Positions 1 to 6,125 of a DNA stretch of 11,011 nt are shown here, in pieces. This DNA comes from Burkholderiales bacterium UBA2459 (GTDB lineage Bacteria; Pseudomonadota; Gammaproteobacteria; Burkholderiales; Burkholderiaceae_E). The notes under the pieces were generated by a model that was given only the letters and a program-made list of their open reading frames with translations, was not told where the DNA came from and ran no database searches. The stretch is taken from positions 21,778 to 32,788 of the forward strand of contig DDPV01000023.1 in NCBI GenBank assembly GCA_002342365.1, in the 5' to 3' direction. A program made the translations under genes and the position numbers. Position 1 is the first letter of the stretch. Every line of letters begins with the position of its first letter.

Positions 1-108
1 CGCTATGAAATCGAGGGAACCGCCGAGCTGGGCGGCGTTTTTCGCATCCCGTTTCGCAAGAACGGTCGCTTTACGCGCGCGCAGCTCCTGGCAGCGATTC
101 GCTCATGA
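1..108 (+). CDS. C-terminal fragment, LEA-type-2-like protein (5' end outside window)
   Basis: An open frame enters from the left edge in frame 1 and stops at TGA 106-108, giving 35 residues. It reads RYEIEGTAELGGVFRIPF followed by a basic, Gly/Phe-containing stretch and a short helix ending in AAIRS. The beta-strand pattern Y-x-I-E-G-T-x-x-L-G-G-x-F-x-I-P-F is what I associate with the end of the LEA14/WHy domain in small proteobacterial envelope lipoproteins. The start, any signal peptide and most of the domain lie outside the window. A hairpin terminator follows 7 bases after the stop, which supports this being the true end of a transcription unit. Family assignment from so short a piece is tentative; that it is coding is more secure. 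Confidence 0.45.
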   Translation, partial: RYEIEGTAELGGVFRIPFRKNGRFTRAQLLAAIRS

Positions 109-115
109 TGCGCGT

Positions 116-144
116 AAAGCCATCCCTCCTCACGAGGGCTTTTT
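116..144 (+). terminator. Rho-independent terminator, overlapping the 3' end of the DUF3299 gene
   Basis: The stem CCCTC/GAGGG has loop CTCAC (about 124-138). AAAGC upstream can pair with GCTTT downstream with a small bulge, and a T run (140-144) follows. It sits just past the plus-strand stop at 108. The minus-strand DUF3299 stop codon (130-132) lies inside the hairpin, so the element is shared by two convergent genes. The T run is good only for the plus strand; the minus-strand side has just three T's. Confidence 0.6.
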
Positions 145-807
145 GCCTTGGTAGGCTTGAACCTTGGATTGCGGCATGCGATAGCCGGAGACGCCAAGCG
201 CCGATTCGAATCGCAGCACTTCCAGCCGCCCGCTGACCCAGACTGCCGCTTGCGCAGTTTTTTCGCTGATGGGTTCGTTGCTCAAAACATGAACGATTTG
301 ATTGGCTGGCGGCGGCGGCGAGTGAATGCAGGCGCCAAAGTAGGGCACAAGCAAGAATTCGCTGATGCCCTTGGGACTGCGCTCAAGCGGTGCGACAAAA
401 CCTGGCAAGCGAATATTTTGTCCGTGCAAGCTCGCAACTGCCGGGGCTTTATCCCATAGCTCGCGTAACTTGGCCATGGCTTCGTTTGCTCGCGGGTCAC
501 CATCCTGCAAAAGGGCAAAGTTCATCCCTTCAAGGAGCTTTTCAGGCTTCCAGTCGCTCGGAATCAAATCGTCCCAGCTCAAATCGCGGGTTTTGGATGA
601 CGCTGTTGTGTTTGACGCCACTCGGGATGTTGCAACCGGGGGGCTTTGCGCAAGCGTTTGGCAAGGCGCAGCAAGAAGCGCTGCACAGGCAAAAAAGCCG
701 AGTTTCAAAGACTGCCGCCGCTTGGTCAAAGCCAGGCCAAGCGCTTGAGACGGCAGCAAATCGCAAGCCTGGTGGTGCGGCATGATTTGGCGGGTTGACA
801 TCGGCAT
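130..807 (-). CDS. DUF3299 domain secreted protein
   Basis: A 225-residue protein. Its N-terminus has a basic patch (KRR, 29-31), a hydrophobic core (about 35-48) and a likely signal peptidase site after TLA (51-53), so export to the periplasm is likely. The mature part contains the DUF3299 hallmarks: SWDDLIP (77-83), IRLPGFVAPLE (132-142), VPYFGACIHSPPPPANQ (154-170) and a VWVSGRL strand (189-195). The strand pattern is OB-fold-like. Cys160 and His162 in GACIH could bind a metal or haem, but that is inference. The start is supported by AAGGA 8 bases upstream of ATG. The n-region before the core is unusually long (about 34 residues), so an internal Met (residue 9) is a possible alternative. 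The gene lies 45 bp after the permease as third gene of the ABC operon, an arrangement known for DUF3299 proteins. Its exact biochemical role is not established to my knowledge. Confidence 0.85.
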   Translation of the reverse strand: MPMSTRQIMPHHQACDLLPSQALGLALTKRRQSLKLGFFACAALLAAPCQTLAQSPPVATSRVASNTTASSKTRDLSWDDLIPSDWKPEKLLEGMNFALLQDGDPRANEAMAKLRELWDKAPAVASLHGQNIRLPGFVAPLERSPKGISEFLLVPYFGACIHSPPPPANQIVHVLSNEPISEKTAQAAVWVSGRLEVLRFESALGVSGYRMPQSKVQAYQGKKPS

Positions 808-852
808 CGGTTGTTTCCTTTTGGTCTTAAGACACGAGGTTGCGCGGCTTTG

Positions 853-2181
853 TCAACGCACCATCATGCCTTGCTGCAATGACAGTCGGTAGGCACGCCA
901 AGCCGGCAACACGCTCACGACGAGGGCACAAGCATACACAGCGCCGATTAAAGGCCATTCATCCTCACGAAACCACTGCGCTGACATGCGCAGTCCTGCT
1001 TCGCTTAACAGCGCATCATGAAAGGCAAAAAGCAGGGCACTCAAGGCCAGTAAGGCAATCAGCAGGGCAAGGCTTGCAGCAAGCAAGGCTTCGGTGAGCA
1101 CAAGCAGGCTGATCTGCCAGGGCCTGGCCCCGATCACACGCAAAAGTGCAAGCTCGCGCTCACGCTCGCGCATCGAAGCGAGCAGACTTGCGCCCATCCC
1201 AAGCATGGCAACCACCAGCATCACCGCAGCGAGCAAAGAAAAAGCCGATTCCGCTTTGCCGATCAATTGCCAAAGGTCAGCAAGCGCAAGCGCTGGTGCT
1301 GCTGCCGTCATGGCGGCAGGCCCGCCTGATTCGATTTGGCGCTGGGTTCGAAAGAGCAAACTGCGTTGCTTGAGGCCGACAAAGACCGCACTGATTTGTT
1401 TGGGGCTCAAATCAAATTTGCGCAGCATCTCAGCTGTCAGCTTAAGGCCCGGCATCGGCGCGCCAGCCTGCCATCCCACATGCAAAGCCTCGATCGCCTC
1501 AAGCGAAACAAAAAGGCTGCGGTCAATCGCCGTACCTGTCGGTGCCAGCAAACCAACCACGGCAAAGGGCTTGTCAGCATGGTCTGCGGTTGCGCCAAAT
1601 CCGATCGCAGCCGCTTGTCCGCCCATACCCGCTTGTCCCGCCACGCCCGCTTGACTACCCACGTTGGCTTGCCCGCCTCCGCCCGCCTGCCCTCTCCGAT
1701 CTGAGGTGCCTCTTGCCGCGACCGGATCGCTTGCAAAGCCATGTTCGAGCACGATCGAGGCACCCAGGCCGTAGCCAAGTTGTTTGGCAACTGTTGCGCC
1801 GATCACCGCCTCAAAGCGCTGGCTGAACGCCCTGCCTTGGGCAAAGGCTAAGGCTTCGGATTCACCGGTTCGGATATGGTCAAAAAAACCGGTCTGCGTG
1901 CCGATAACCCGAAAGCCTTGATGCGAATCGCCAAGCGATATCGGAACCGCCCAGGCCACTGCCGGCAGCTCGCTAAGCCATTGCAGCGTTGAAAAGGGCA
2001 GGGCATCGCGCGGTTCGCCCAAGTGAAACACGGTCGAGAGCACCAATTGCGCTGGATGGCCTTTCGGTCCGACAAGCAGATCGGTGCCGCTGATCGACTG
2101 CGCAAACGATGTTTTCATATCCACGCGTAATCGCTCAATAAAAAATAGCAGTGCGCAGGAAAGGCTCATGCCCAGAACCAA
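853..2181 (-). CDS. FtsX/MacB-type ABC transporter permease (N-terminus probably longer)
   Basis: An inner-membrane permease, partner of the ATPase encoded just upstream. The visible 442 residues (counted from TTG at 2181) hold the end of TM1 (about 2-15), a periplasmic domain with ISGTDLLVG (30-38) and DKPFAVVGLLAPTGT (203-217), and a C-terminal FtsX domain. That domain has three membrane segments (about 312-336, 358-386, 411-426) and the MRERERELALLRVIGA coupling motif (337-352). This is the MacB/LolCE-like four-TM layout used for lipoprotein or envelope substrate handling rather than channel transport. The oddity is at the start. The same frame continues upstream as LLFELASKSLWHRRLALC, the expected family N-terminus, but has no ATG, GTG or TTG before a stop at 2344-2346. 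TTG 2181 would cut TM1. See findings. A Gly/Ala/Gln repeat occupies residues 163-192. Confidence 0.85.
   Translation of the reverse strand: MVLGMSLSCALLFFIERLRVDMKTSFAQSISGTDLLVGPKGHPAQLVLSTVFHLGEPRDALPFSTLQWLSELPAVAWAVPISLGDSHQGFRVIGTQTGFFDHIRTGESEALAFAQGRAFSQRFEAVIGATVAKQLGYGLGASIVLEHGFASDPVAARGTSDRRGQAGGGGQANVGSQAGVAGQAGMGGQAAAIGFGATADHADKPFAVVGLLAPTGTAIDRSLFVSLEAIEALHVGWQAGAPMPGLKLTAEMLRKFDLSPKQISAVFVGLKQRSLLFRTQRQIESGGPAAMTAAAPALALADLWQLIGKAESAFSLLAAVMLVVAMLGMGASLLASMRERERELALLRVIGARPWQISLLVLTEALLAASLALLIALLALSALLFAFHDALLSEAGLRMSAQWFREDEWPLIGAVYACALVVSVLPAWRAYRLSLQQGMMVR
1606..1695 (-). repeat. Five 18-bp coding repeats (hexapeptide G-G-Q-A-x-V/M type)
   Basis: Within the permease gene, residues 163-192 split into five hexapeptides: RGQAGG, GGQANV, GSQAGV, AGQAGM and GGQAAA. 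At DNA level the unit is 18 bp around a CAAGCG core, clear in four units and degenerate in the first. It sits in the periplasmic domain between LEHGFASDPVAARG and HADKPFAVVG, where I expect only a short loop in relatives. Confidence 0.8.
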
Positions 2182-2278
2182 AAGGCACAGGGCCAGCCGC
2201 CGGTGCCAGAGACTTTTGCTCGCCAGCTCAAATAAGAGCCCGACAGCCTGAGGGACATGACGATGATTGGGCCTGATG

Positions 2279-2953
2279 TTAGCCTCCCATGCGCCAGTGA
2301 CGGTCGAAATGGCCCTCGAGCGCTTGGTGATGGCTGACCAGAATCAGTGCGGTTCCCTGTTGTCGGCACTGCCGGGTCAGCAGCTCGATCAACTGCAATT
2401 CCCGCTTGGCATCCAGTGCCGAACTTGGTTCGTCGGCCAAAACCAGTTCAGGACCGCCCAGAAGTGCACGTACTGCGGCGACGCGTTGCTGTTGCCCGAT
2501 CGATAGGCGGGTGACGCTGCGTCGCATCGCGCTTGGCTCGAGATCGAGTTCGTTTGACATCGTCGTGGCCGCTTGCCGCATCGCTGCAAGCGAGGAAAAC
2601 TTTGCACTGCGTCGGGAACTAAGCCGGCAGGCAAGCACCATATTGTCAAGCGCGCTCAAGTAGGGAATCAGGTTGAATTGCTGGAAAATCACACCCATAT
2701 GATCGGCGCGAAGACGGTCGCGCGCTGCCGCCGGCATGCGCCCGAGGCGATGCCCAAGCAGGCTGACGTCGCCTTCAGGGGCAGTCATCAAGCCGGCAAT
2801 CAGCGCAAGCAAGGTACTCTTGCCGCAACCGCTCGGTCCACTGATCAGCAGCTGTTCGCCAGCCTGCACCTGCCAGCTCGCAAGATCGATCAGGGGATCG
2901 TGCTCGGTCCAGGCGAACTTGAGGCCTTTCAGGTCAACTAAGGGCGGGTTCAT
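2279..2953 (-). CDS. ABC transporter ATP-binding protein, LolD/MacB-like
   Basis: A cytoplasmic ATPase of 224 residues, the usual LolD-family size. It shows Walker A GPSGCGKST (39-47), the Q-loop with VIFQQFNLIPYLS (88-100), the signature LSIGQQQR (150-157), Walker B LVLADEP with Glu175 (169-176), the D-loop SALDA (178-182) and the H-loop histidine in SHH (207-209). All key catalytic residues are present. I chose ATG 2953 because the homologous domain begins there (MNPPLVDLKGLKFAW). The frame stays open to 3037, but the 28 extra residues are translated from a tandem repeat and look like YFRLRFRLYF, which is not protein-like. No clear SD precedes ATG 2953, so the start is good but not certain. 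The stop at 2279 lies just upstream of the permease, so the two are surely co-transcribed. Confidence 0.92.
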   Translation of the reverse strand: MNPPLVDLKGLKFAWTEHDPLIDLASWQVQAGEQLLISGPSGCGKSTLLALIAGLMTAPEGDVSLLGHRLGRMPAAARDRLRADHMGVIFQQFNLIPYLSALDNMVLACRLSSRRSAKFSSLAAMRQAATTMSNELDLEPSAMRRSVTRLSIGQQQRVAAVRALLGGPELVLADEPSSALDAKRELQLIELLTRQCRQQGTALILVSHHQALEGHFDRHWRMGG

Positions 2954-2979
2954 GGATCGATCGATCGGTGGGAGTTGAC

Positions 2980-3051
2980 GAAAGTGCGAAAAAAAGTACA
3001 GAGGAAAGTACAAACGAAAGCGCAAACGAAAGTACAAAAGAAAGTACCAAG
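2980..3051. repeat. Six tandem 12-bp repeats in the divergent spacer
   Basis: Six contiguous units, each exactly 12 bases: gaaagtgcgaaa, aaaagtacagag, gaaagtacaaac, gaaagcgcaaac, gaaagtacaaaa and gaaagtaccaag. The consensus is GAAAGTACAAAC. The array is purine-rich on the plus strand and lies between the ATPase start (2953) and the glycine-zipper start (3101). Because 12 is a multiple of 3, both strands stay open through it. It is preceded by GATCGATCGATCG (2955-2967). A role in transcriptional control of either divergent gene is possible but not shown. Confidence 0.9.
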
Positions 3052-3088
3052 GAACAGGATTATTGCAAACCGGTTGTCAACAACAGTT

Positions 3089-3094
3089 AAGGGA
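3089..3094 (+). promoter_or_regulatory. Ribosome binding site choosing ATG 3101
   Basis: AAGGGA lies 6 bases before ATG 3101. An in-frame TTG at 2975 could start a longer product, but its GGGAG is only one base away, too close, and the added residues are repeat-derived. This site therefore favours 3101 as the start. Confidence 0.65.
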
Positions 3095-3100
3095 ATCAAT

Positions 3101-3796
3101 ATGCTTGAGAACATCAATGTCAATCTGGGTTTTGTTACTGGGAGGTCTAAAGTCCTTCAAAGGTCGATGTCTGTGCTCGTCCTGACAAGCCTGAGTCTTT
3201 TTTCAGCGGCGTTCGCACAAGATTTTGCCCGCGTTGTGTCGCGGACTGCGAATTTGCAGCAGATCCTGGTGCCCTCCGCCTATTGTGCACAGCGGCTTGC
3301 ACCCTTGCCTGCGCCAGCGGTCGCCGCCGAGCGTTCAAACGCCGGGGCGGTGGTGGGCGCCATCGCAGGCGGCCTGCTTGGTAGCACCATTGGTCGCGGC
3401 GATGGCAGGGTTGCAGCAGCAGCTATCGGTGCGGCAACTGGCGCCTTGATCGGCGATCGGATCGACAACGACCCGGCTACTGCGGCGGTGCCTCCTGGGC
3501 TACCTGCGCCGATCAGTCAGGCTGGAGGAATCCCGGGCACCGTGCTTGCAGGCACTGTGGCGCCCACCGATGCGCCTTCAGCGCCTGCGGTTCTTTGTCA
3601 GGGAAGTCAGGCGCTCGAAACCCGGGTTTCAGGCTACACCGTGGTCTATGAGTATGCCGGCAAACAGTACAGTGCCCAGCTTAATCGAGACCCTGGCGAT
3701 CGCCTACCGCTTGTGATCACACCCGATCCGACTTTTCTGAGCCCCGCGCCGATTACCACTTATGCGCCCATCGATCAGCGGCGACGCCGTTACTAA
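3101..3796 (+). CDS. Glycine-zipper 2TM-domain envelope protein
   Basis: A 231-residue exported protein. A signal peptide (core about 24-37) ends in AAFA before QD (cleavage near 39/40), with a rather long n-region; Met23 is an alternative start giving a conventional signal peptide. Residues 80-120 form a glycine zipper, with GAVVGAIAGGLLGSTIG (82-98) and AAIGAATGALIGD (107-119), the paired membrane-spanning pattern of the 17-kDa-antigen/Gly-zipper_2TM family. A Pro/Ala-rich linker (about 124-163) leads to a small C-terminal beta domain. That domain contains SGYTVVYEYAGKQYSAQL (177-194) and RLPLVI (201-206) and ends in QRRRRY. Two cysteines (62 and 166) survive in the mature form. Proteins of this type are associated with the outer membrane or periplasm and their exact role is unclear. 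It is divergent from the ABC operon, and its TAA overlaps the amidase TAG in CTAA (3793-3796). Confidence 0.85.
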   Translation: MLENINVNLGFVTGRSKVLQRSMSVLVLTSLSLFSAAFAQDFARVVSRTANLQQILVPSAYCAQRLAPLPAPAVAAERSNAGAVVGAIAGGLLGSTIGRGDGRVAAAAIGAATGALIGDRIDNDPATAAVPPGLPAPISQAGGIPGTVLAGTVAPTDAPSAPAVLCQGSQALETRVSGYTVVYEYAGKQYSAQLNRDPGDRLPLVITPDPTFLSPAPITTYAPIDQRRRRY

Positions 3797-5283
3797 GCGA
3801 AGGCCGAAGGTGCTGCAAACTGGCAGCCGGCACGTTTTTCGAGCAAGGCCGAAAAGGCAAGCGTGATCCGATCGCCGTCGCGCGGCCCGATCACCTGCAC
3901 GCCGTAGGGAAGCCCCTGAGCCGTTTGACCGGCAGGGACTGCAGTGCCTGGCAGTCCGCACAAGGTTGCCATTCCGGCCCAGAACATGGTCTGCGTTGAG
4001 GGTTGCGGCTCGCCGTTAACCGGAATCATCCGCTCCCAGCGCTCACCGCTTTGCATATGTTTGAAGGCGGGCATGGAGGCGACTGGGCAAAGCAAGACAT
4101 CGACTGAATCAAACCAGCTTGCCCAGCGATGCGCCATCGCAATGCGTGCTTCGTGCGCTTGCAGCCATTCCCTGTGGCTCATTGTGTTGGCCTGCACCAT
4201 CCAGGCATAGTAGTCATAGCCTTCGCGCTCTCGCCTCAGGCCCTTGCGATAGGCTTGCGCAATTTTGCTTTGCTCATCGAACTCCCGGTCCGACAGGCTA
4301 CGCGAGGTTGCGGCCCGAAGCATACGGATGTAGAGCCGATGCACATCGTCCAGATCAAGCGGCGGACCCTGGCGTATGAGCTGTACGCCGATTTGCTCAA
4401 GGCGATCGCCAAGCGCTTCAAGACCTTGAACGATATCCCGGTCAACCGGGCAGGTTTTCGCATCGCTCAGCAGTGCTACCCGCCAGCCTGAGGCTTTAGC
4501 CAGGCGAGCGGGCAAGGGTTTAAGGCTGTGCCGGCTCGCATCCTGATCAAGGAGCAGTTCAAAACTCACGTCCAGATCTGCCGCGTAGCGGGCAAGCGGT
4601 CCGTAGGCCACCAAATCGGCGCTTGCCTTGGCCTCGGGCAAAGCATGCCCTGCGCCGCTCAACATGCCAATGCTCGGCTTATGCCCGAAAACACCGCAAA
4701 AATGCGCTGGCCCGCGAATCGATCCACCAATGTCACTGCCCAATTCAAGAAAGCTCAACCCGGCTGCAAGCGCCGCAGCGCCGCCACCGCTTGAACCGCC
4801 GGGCACACGCTGCAAATCGAAAGGATTGTTGGTGGTGCCATAAATCGGATTGAAGCTTTGCCAGTCCGAGAGGCGAACCGGAACATTGGTCTTTCCCATC
4901 ACCACCGCGCCTGCGGCTTTCAGACGCTTGACCATCAGGGCATCGTCGCCGGCGATGTTGTTGCGCATATCCACGCGTCCGAAGGTGCTTGGATGCCCGC
5001 TCAGGTCATAAGACTCCTTGACCGTGATGGGTACGCCGCATAAGGGACCGAGGCTTTGCTTTTGACGCTCCGAGCCACGCTGGATGATGCGATCGATCCG
5101 GTCAGCCTGCTGTCTTGCATGATCAAAATCGCGAACGACTACCGCGTTGATCGCTCCATCATGGCTGTGAATGCGTTCAATCTGCGCTTCAAGCGCGTCG
5201 CGAGCCTTGAGCTTGCCGCGGCGGATCGCGTGACCGAGCGCAGTAGCCGAGCCAAAGGGCTGAGGGTTTGGCGATTTCATCAC
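3793..5283 (-). CDS. Amidase (amidase signature family)
   Basis: A 496-residue hydrolase, the usual length for the family, which cleaves amide bonds with a Ser-cisSer-Lys triad. Lys89 is seen in GVPITVKES, the cis-Ser is Ser164 (or 165) in PGGSSGGGAA, and the nucleophile is Ser188 in GSDIGGSIRGPA. The triad is complete, so the enzyme should be active. No signal peptide is seen, so it is cytoplasmic. The substrate cannot be told from sequence. Two starts are adjacent: GTG 5283 with AAGGAAG 9 bases upstream, and ATG 5280 at 12 bases; SD spacing favours GTG. It follows the SDR gene by 18 bp on the same strand, so they form an operon. Its stop codon overlaps that of the convergent glycine-zipper gene, with no hairpin terminator between them. 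Confidence 0.93.
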   Translation of the reverse strand: MMKSPNPQPFGSATALGHAIRRGKLKARDALEAQIERIHSHDGAINAVVVRDFDHARQQADRIDRIIQRGSERQKQSLGPLCGVPITVKESYDLSGHPSTFGRVDMRNNIAGDDALMVKRLKAAGAVVMGKTNVPVRLSDWQSFNPIYGTTNNPFDLQRVPGGSSGGGAAALAAGLSFLELGSDIGGSIRGPAHFCGVFGHKPSIGMLSGAGHALPEAKASADLVAYGPLARYAADLDVSFELLLDQDASRHSLKPLPARLAKASGWRVALLSDAKTCPVDRDIVQGLEALGDRLEQIGVQLIRQGPPLDLDDVHRLYIRMLRAATSRSLSDREFDEQSKIAQAYRKGLRREREGYDYYAWMVQANTMSHREWLQAHEARIAMAHRWASWFDSVDVLLCPVASMPAFKHMQSGERWERMIPVNGEPQPSTQTMFWAGMATLCGLPGTAVPAGQTAQGLPYGVQVIGPRDGDRITLAFSALLEKRAGCQFAAPSAFA

Positions 5284-5301
5284 GCTGCCAGGCTTCCTTT
5301 C

Positions 5302-6060
5302 TTATCCGCGCCCGACAAAGGGCATGTTGCTTGCCATGACCGTCATAAAAAGTACATTGCTTTGTAGAGGTAACTCGGCCATGTGGAGGACCGATTCGCC
5401 AACATGGGCCACATCCATCAAAGGTTCAGCAGCAATCTCACCGTTGGCCTGCGGCACGCCCCTTGCCATGCGTGCAGCCATCGGTGTTTCGGCATTGCCA
5501 ATATCAATTTGTCCGCAGGCGATACTGAACTTGCGTCCGTCCAGCGCCGTGGAGCGGGTGAGCCCTGTGATCGCGTGTTTGGTTGCGGTGTAAGCGATCG
5601 AATTCGGTCGGGGCGCGTAGGCCGCAATTGATCCATTATTGATAATCCTGCCTCCTTGCGGTTGCTGGGATTTCATTTGCCTGACTGCTGCCTGGATGCA
5701 AAGAAATGAGCCCGTCAGGTTGGTATCAACCACCCGGCGCCAGCTCTCAAGGGGTAATTCCTCGATCGGCACCGCGGGCGCGCCAATTCCGGCGTTATTA
5801 AAAAGCAGGTCAAGGCGCCCAAAACGCGCAACGCAGGCTGCCAACATCGCGTCGACCGAGGCCGGATCGCAAACATCGGTGATCTGCACAAGCGCACGGT
5901 CCTCAGCGCCCATGGCCATTTCCAGGGTCTCATGCAGGGCATCTTCGCGGCGACCAGCCAGCACAACGCGATAGCCCGCGCCCAAAAAGGCAAGACTCAC
6001 CGCCCGGCCCACACCGCTGCCGGCGCCAGTCACGATGGCAACTTTGGATGGGGGAGTCAT
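5302..6060 (-). CDS. SDR family NAD(P)-dependent oxidoreductase
   Basis: A 252-residue classical short-chain dehydrogenase/reductase. It has the cofactor glycine motif TGAGSGVG (11-18), Asp62 in ITDV, NNAG (88-91), Asn114, Ser144 in NNGSIAAY, and the YxxxK pair Tyr157/Lys161 in YTATK. The catalytic tetrad is complete. Basic residues Arg37-Arg38 after the second strand suggest NADP(H) preference, by family knowledge. It should interconvert an alcohol and a carbonyl in the cytosol; the substrate is unknown. ATG 6060 was chosen because AAGGAG lies 9 bases upstream and the Rossmann strand starts at once. A longer frame to 6141 would run into the divergent gene. It is the first gene of the SDR-amidase operon. 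Confidence 0.92.
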   Translation of the reverse strand: MTPPSKVAIVTGAGSGVGRAVSLAFLGAGYRVVLAGRREDALHETLEMAMGAEDRALVQITDVCDPASVDAMLAACVARFGRLDLLFNNAGIGAPAVPIEELPLESWRRVVDTNLTGSFLCIQAAVRQMKSQQPQGGRIINNGSIAAYAPRPNSIAYTATKHAITGLTRSTALDGRKFSIACGQIDIGNAETPMAARMARGVPQANGEIAAEPLMDVAHVGESVLHMAELPLQSNVLFMTVMASNMPFVGRG

Positions 6061-6069
6061 CGACCGAAT

Positions 6070-6075
6070 CTCCTT
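6070..6075 (-). promoter_or_regulatory. Ribosome binding site choosing ATG 6060 (SDR)
   Basis: On the minus strand AAGGAG lies 9 bases before ATG 6060, which fixes the SDR start. The last two bases overlap the possible -35 element of the plus-strand promoter. Confidence 0.7.
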
Positions 6076-6101
6076 GATCACGCGTGGAATCTGCTTATGA
6101 T
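6074..6101 (+). promoter_or_regulatory. Candidate sigma-70 promoter for the FAH-family gene
   Basis: TTGATC (6074-6079) and TATGAT (6096-6101) are separated by 16 bases, matching the -35 and -10 consensus at 4/6 and 5/6 positions. Transcription from about 6108 would leave a short leader holding the SD AAGGAG (6114-6119), 6 bases before ATG 6126. No equally good minus-strand promoter is visible in the same 65-bp spacer. Confidence 0.4.
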
Positions 6102-6125
6102 GCATGACATTCCAAGGAGAAGTGC

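Noticed and set aside
824..833. Perfect palindrome GTCTTAAGAC between permease and DUF3299 genes.
   Set aside because: Ten bases with no loop or T run; too short to call a terminator or operator, and chance is reasonable.
148..1097. Plus-strand open frames opposite the DUF3299 and permease genes.
   Set aside because: They are antisense shadows with no protein-like domains, and the minus-strand genes there are well supported by family motifs.
2954..3037. 28-residue N-terminal extension of the ABC ATPase (MYFRLRFRLYF...).
   Set aside because: It is the antisense translation of the 12-bp repeats, and the conserved ATPase domain begins at ATG 2953.
3073..3084. Inverted repeat GTTGT-CA-ACAAC upstream of the zipper gene.
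   Set aside because: Short, with a two-base centre; it could be an operator but matches no site I recognise.
2954..3100. Zur-type zinc box upstream of the ABC operon.
   Set aside because: I looked for an AT-rich palindrome of the GTTATA/TATAAC type and found none.
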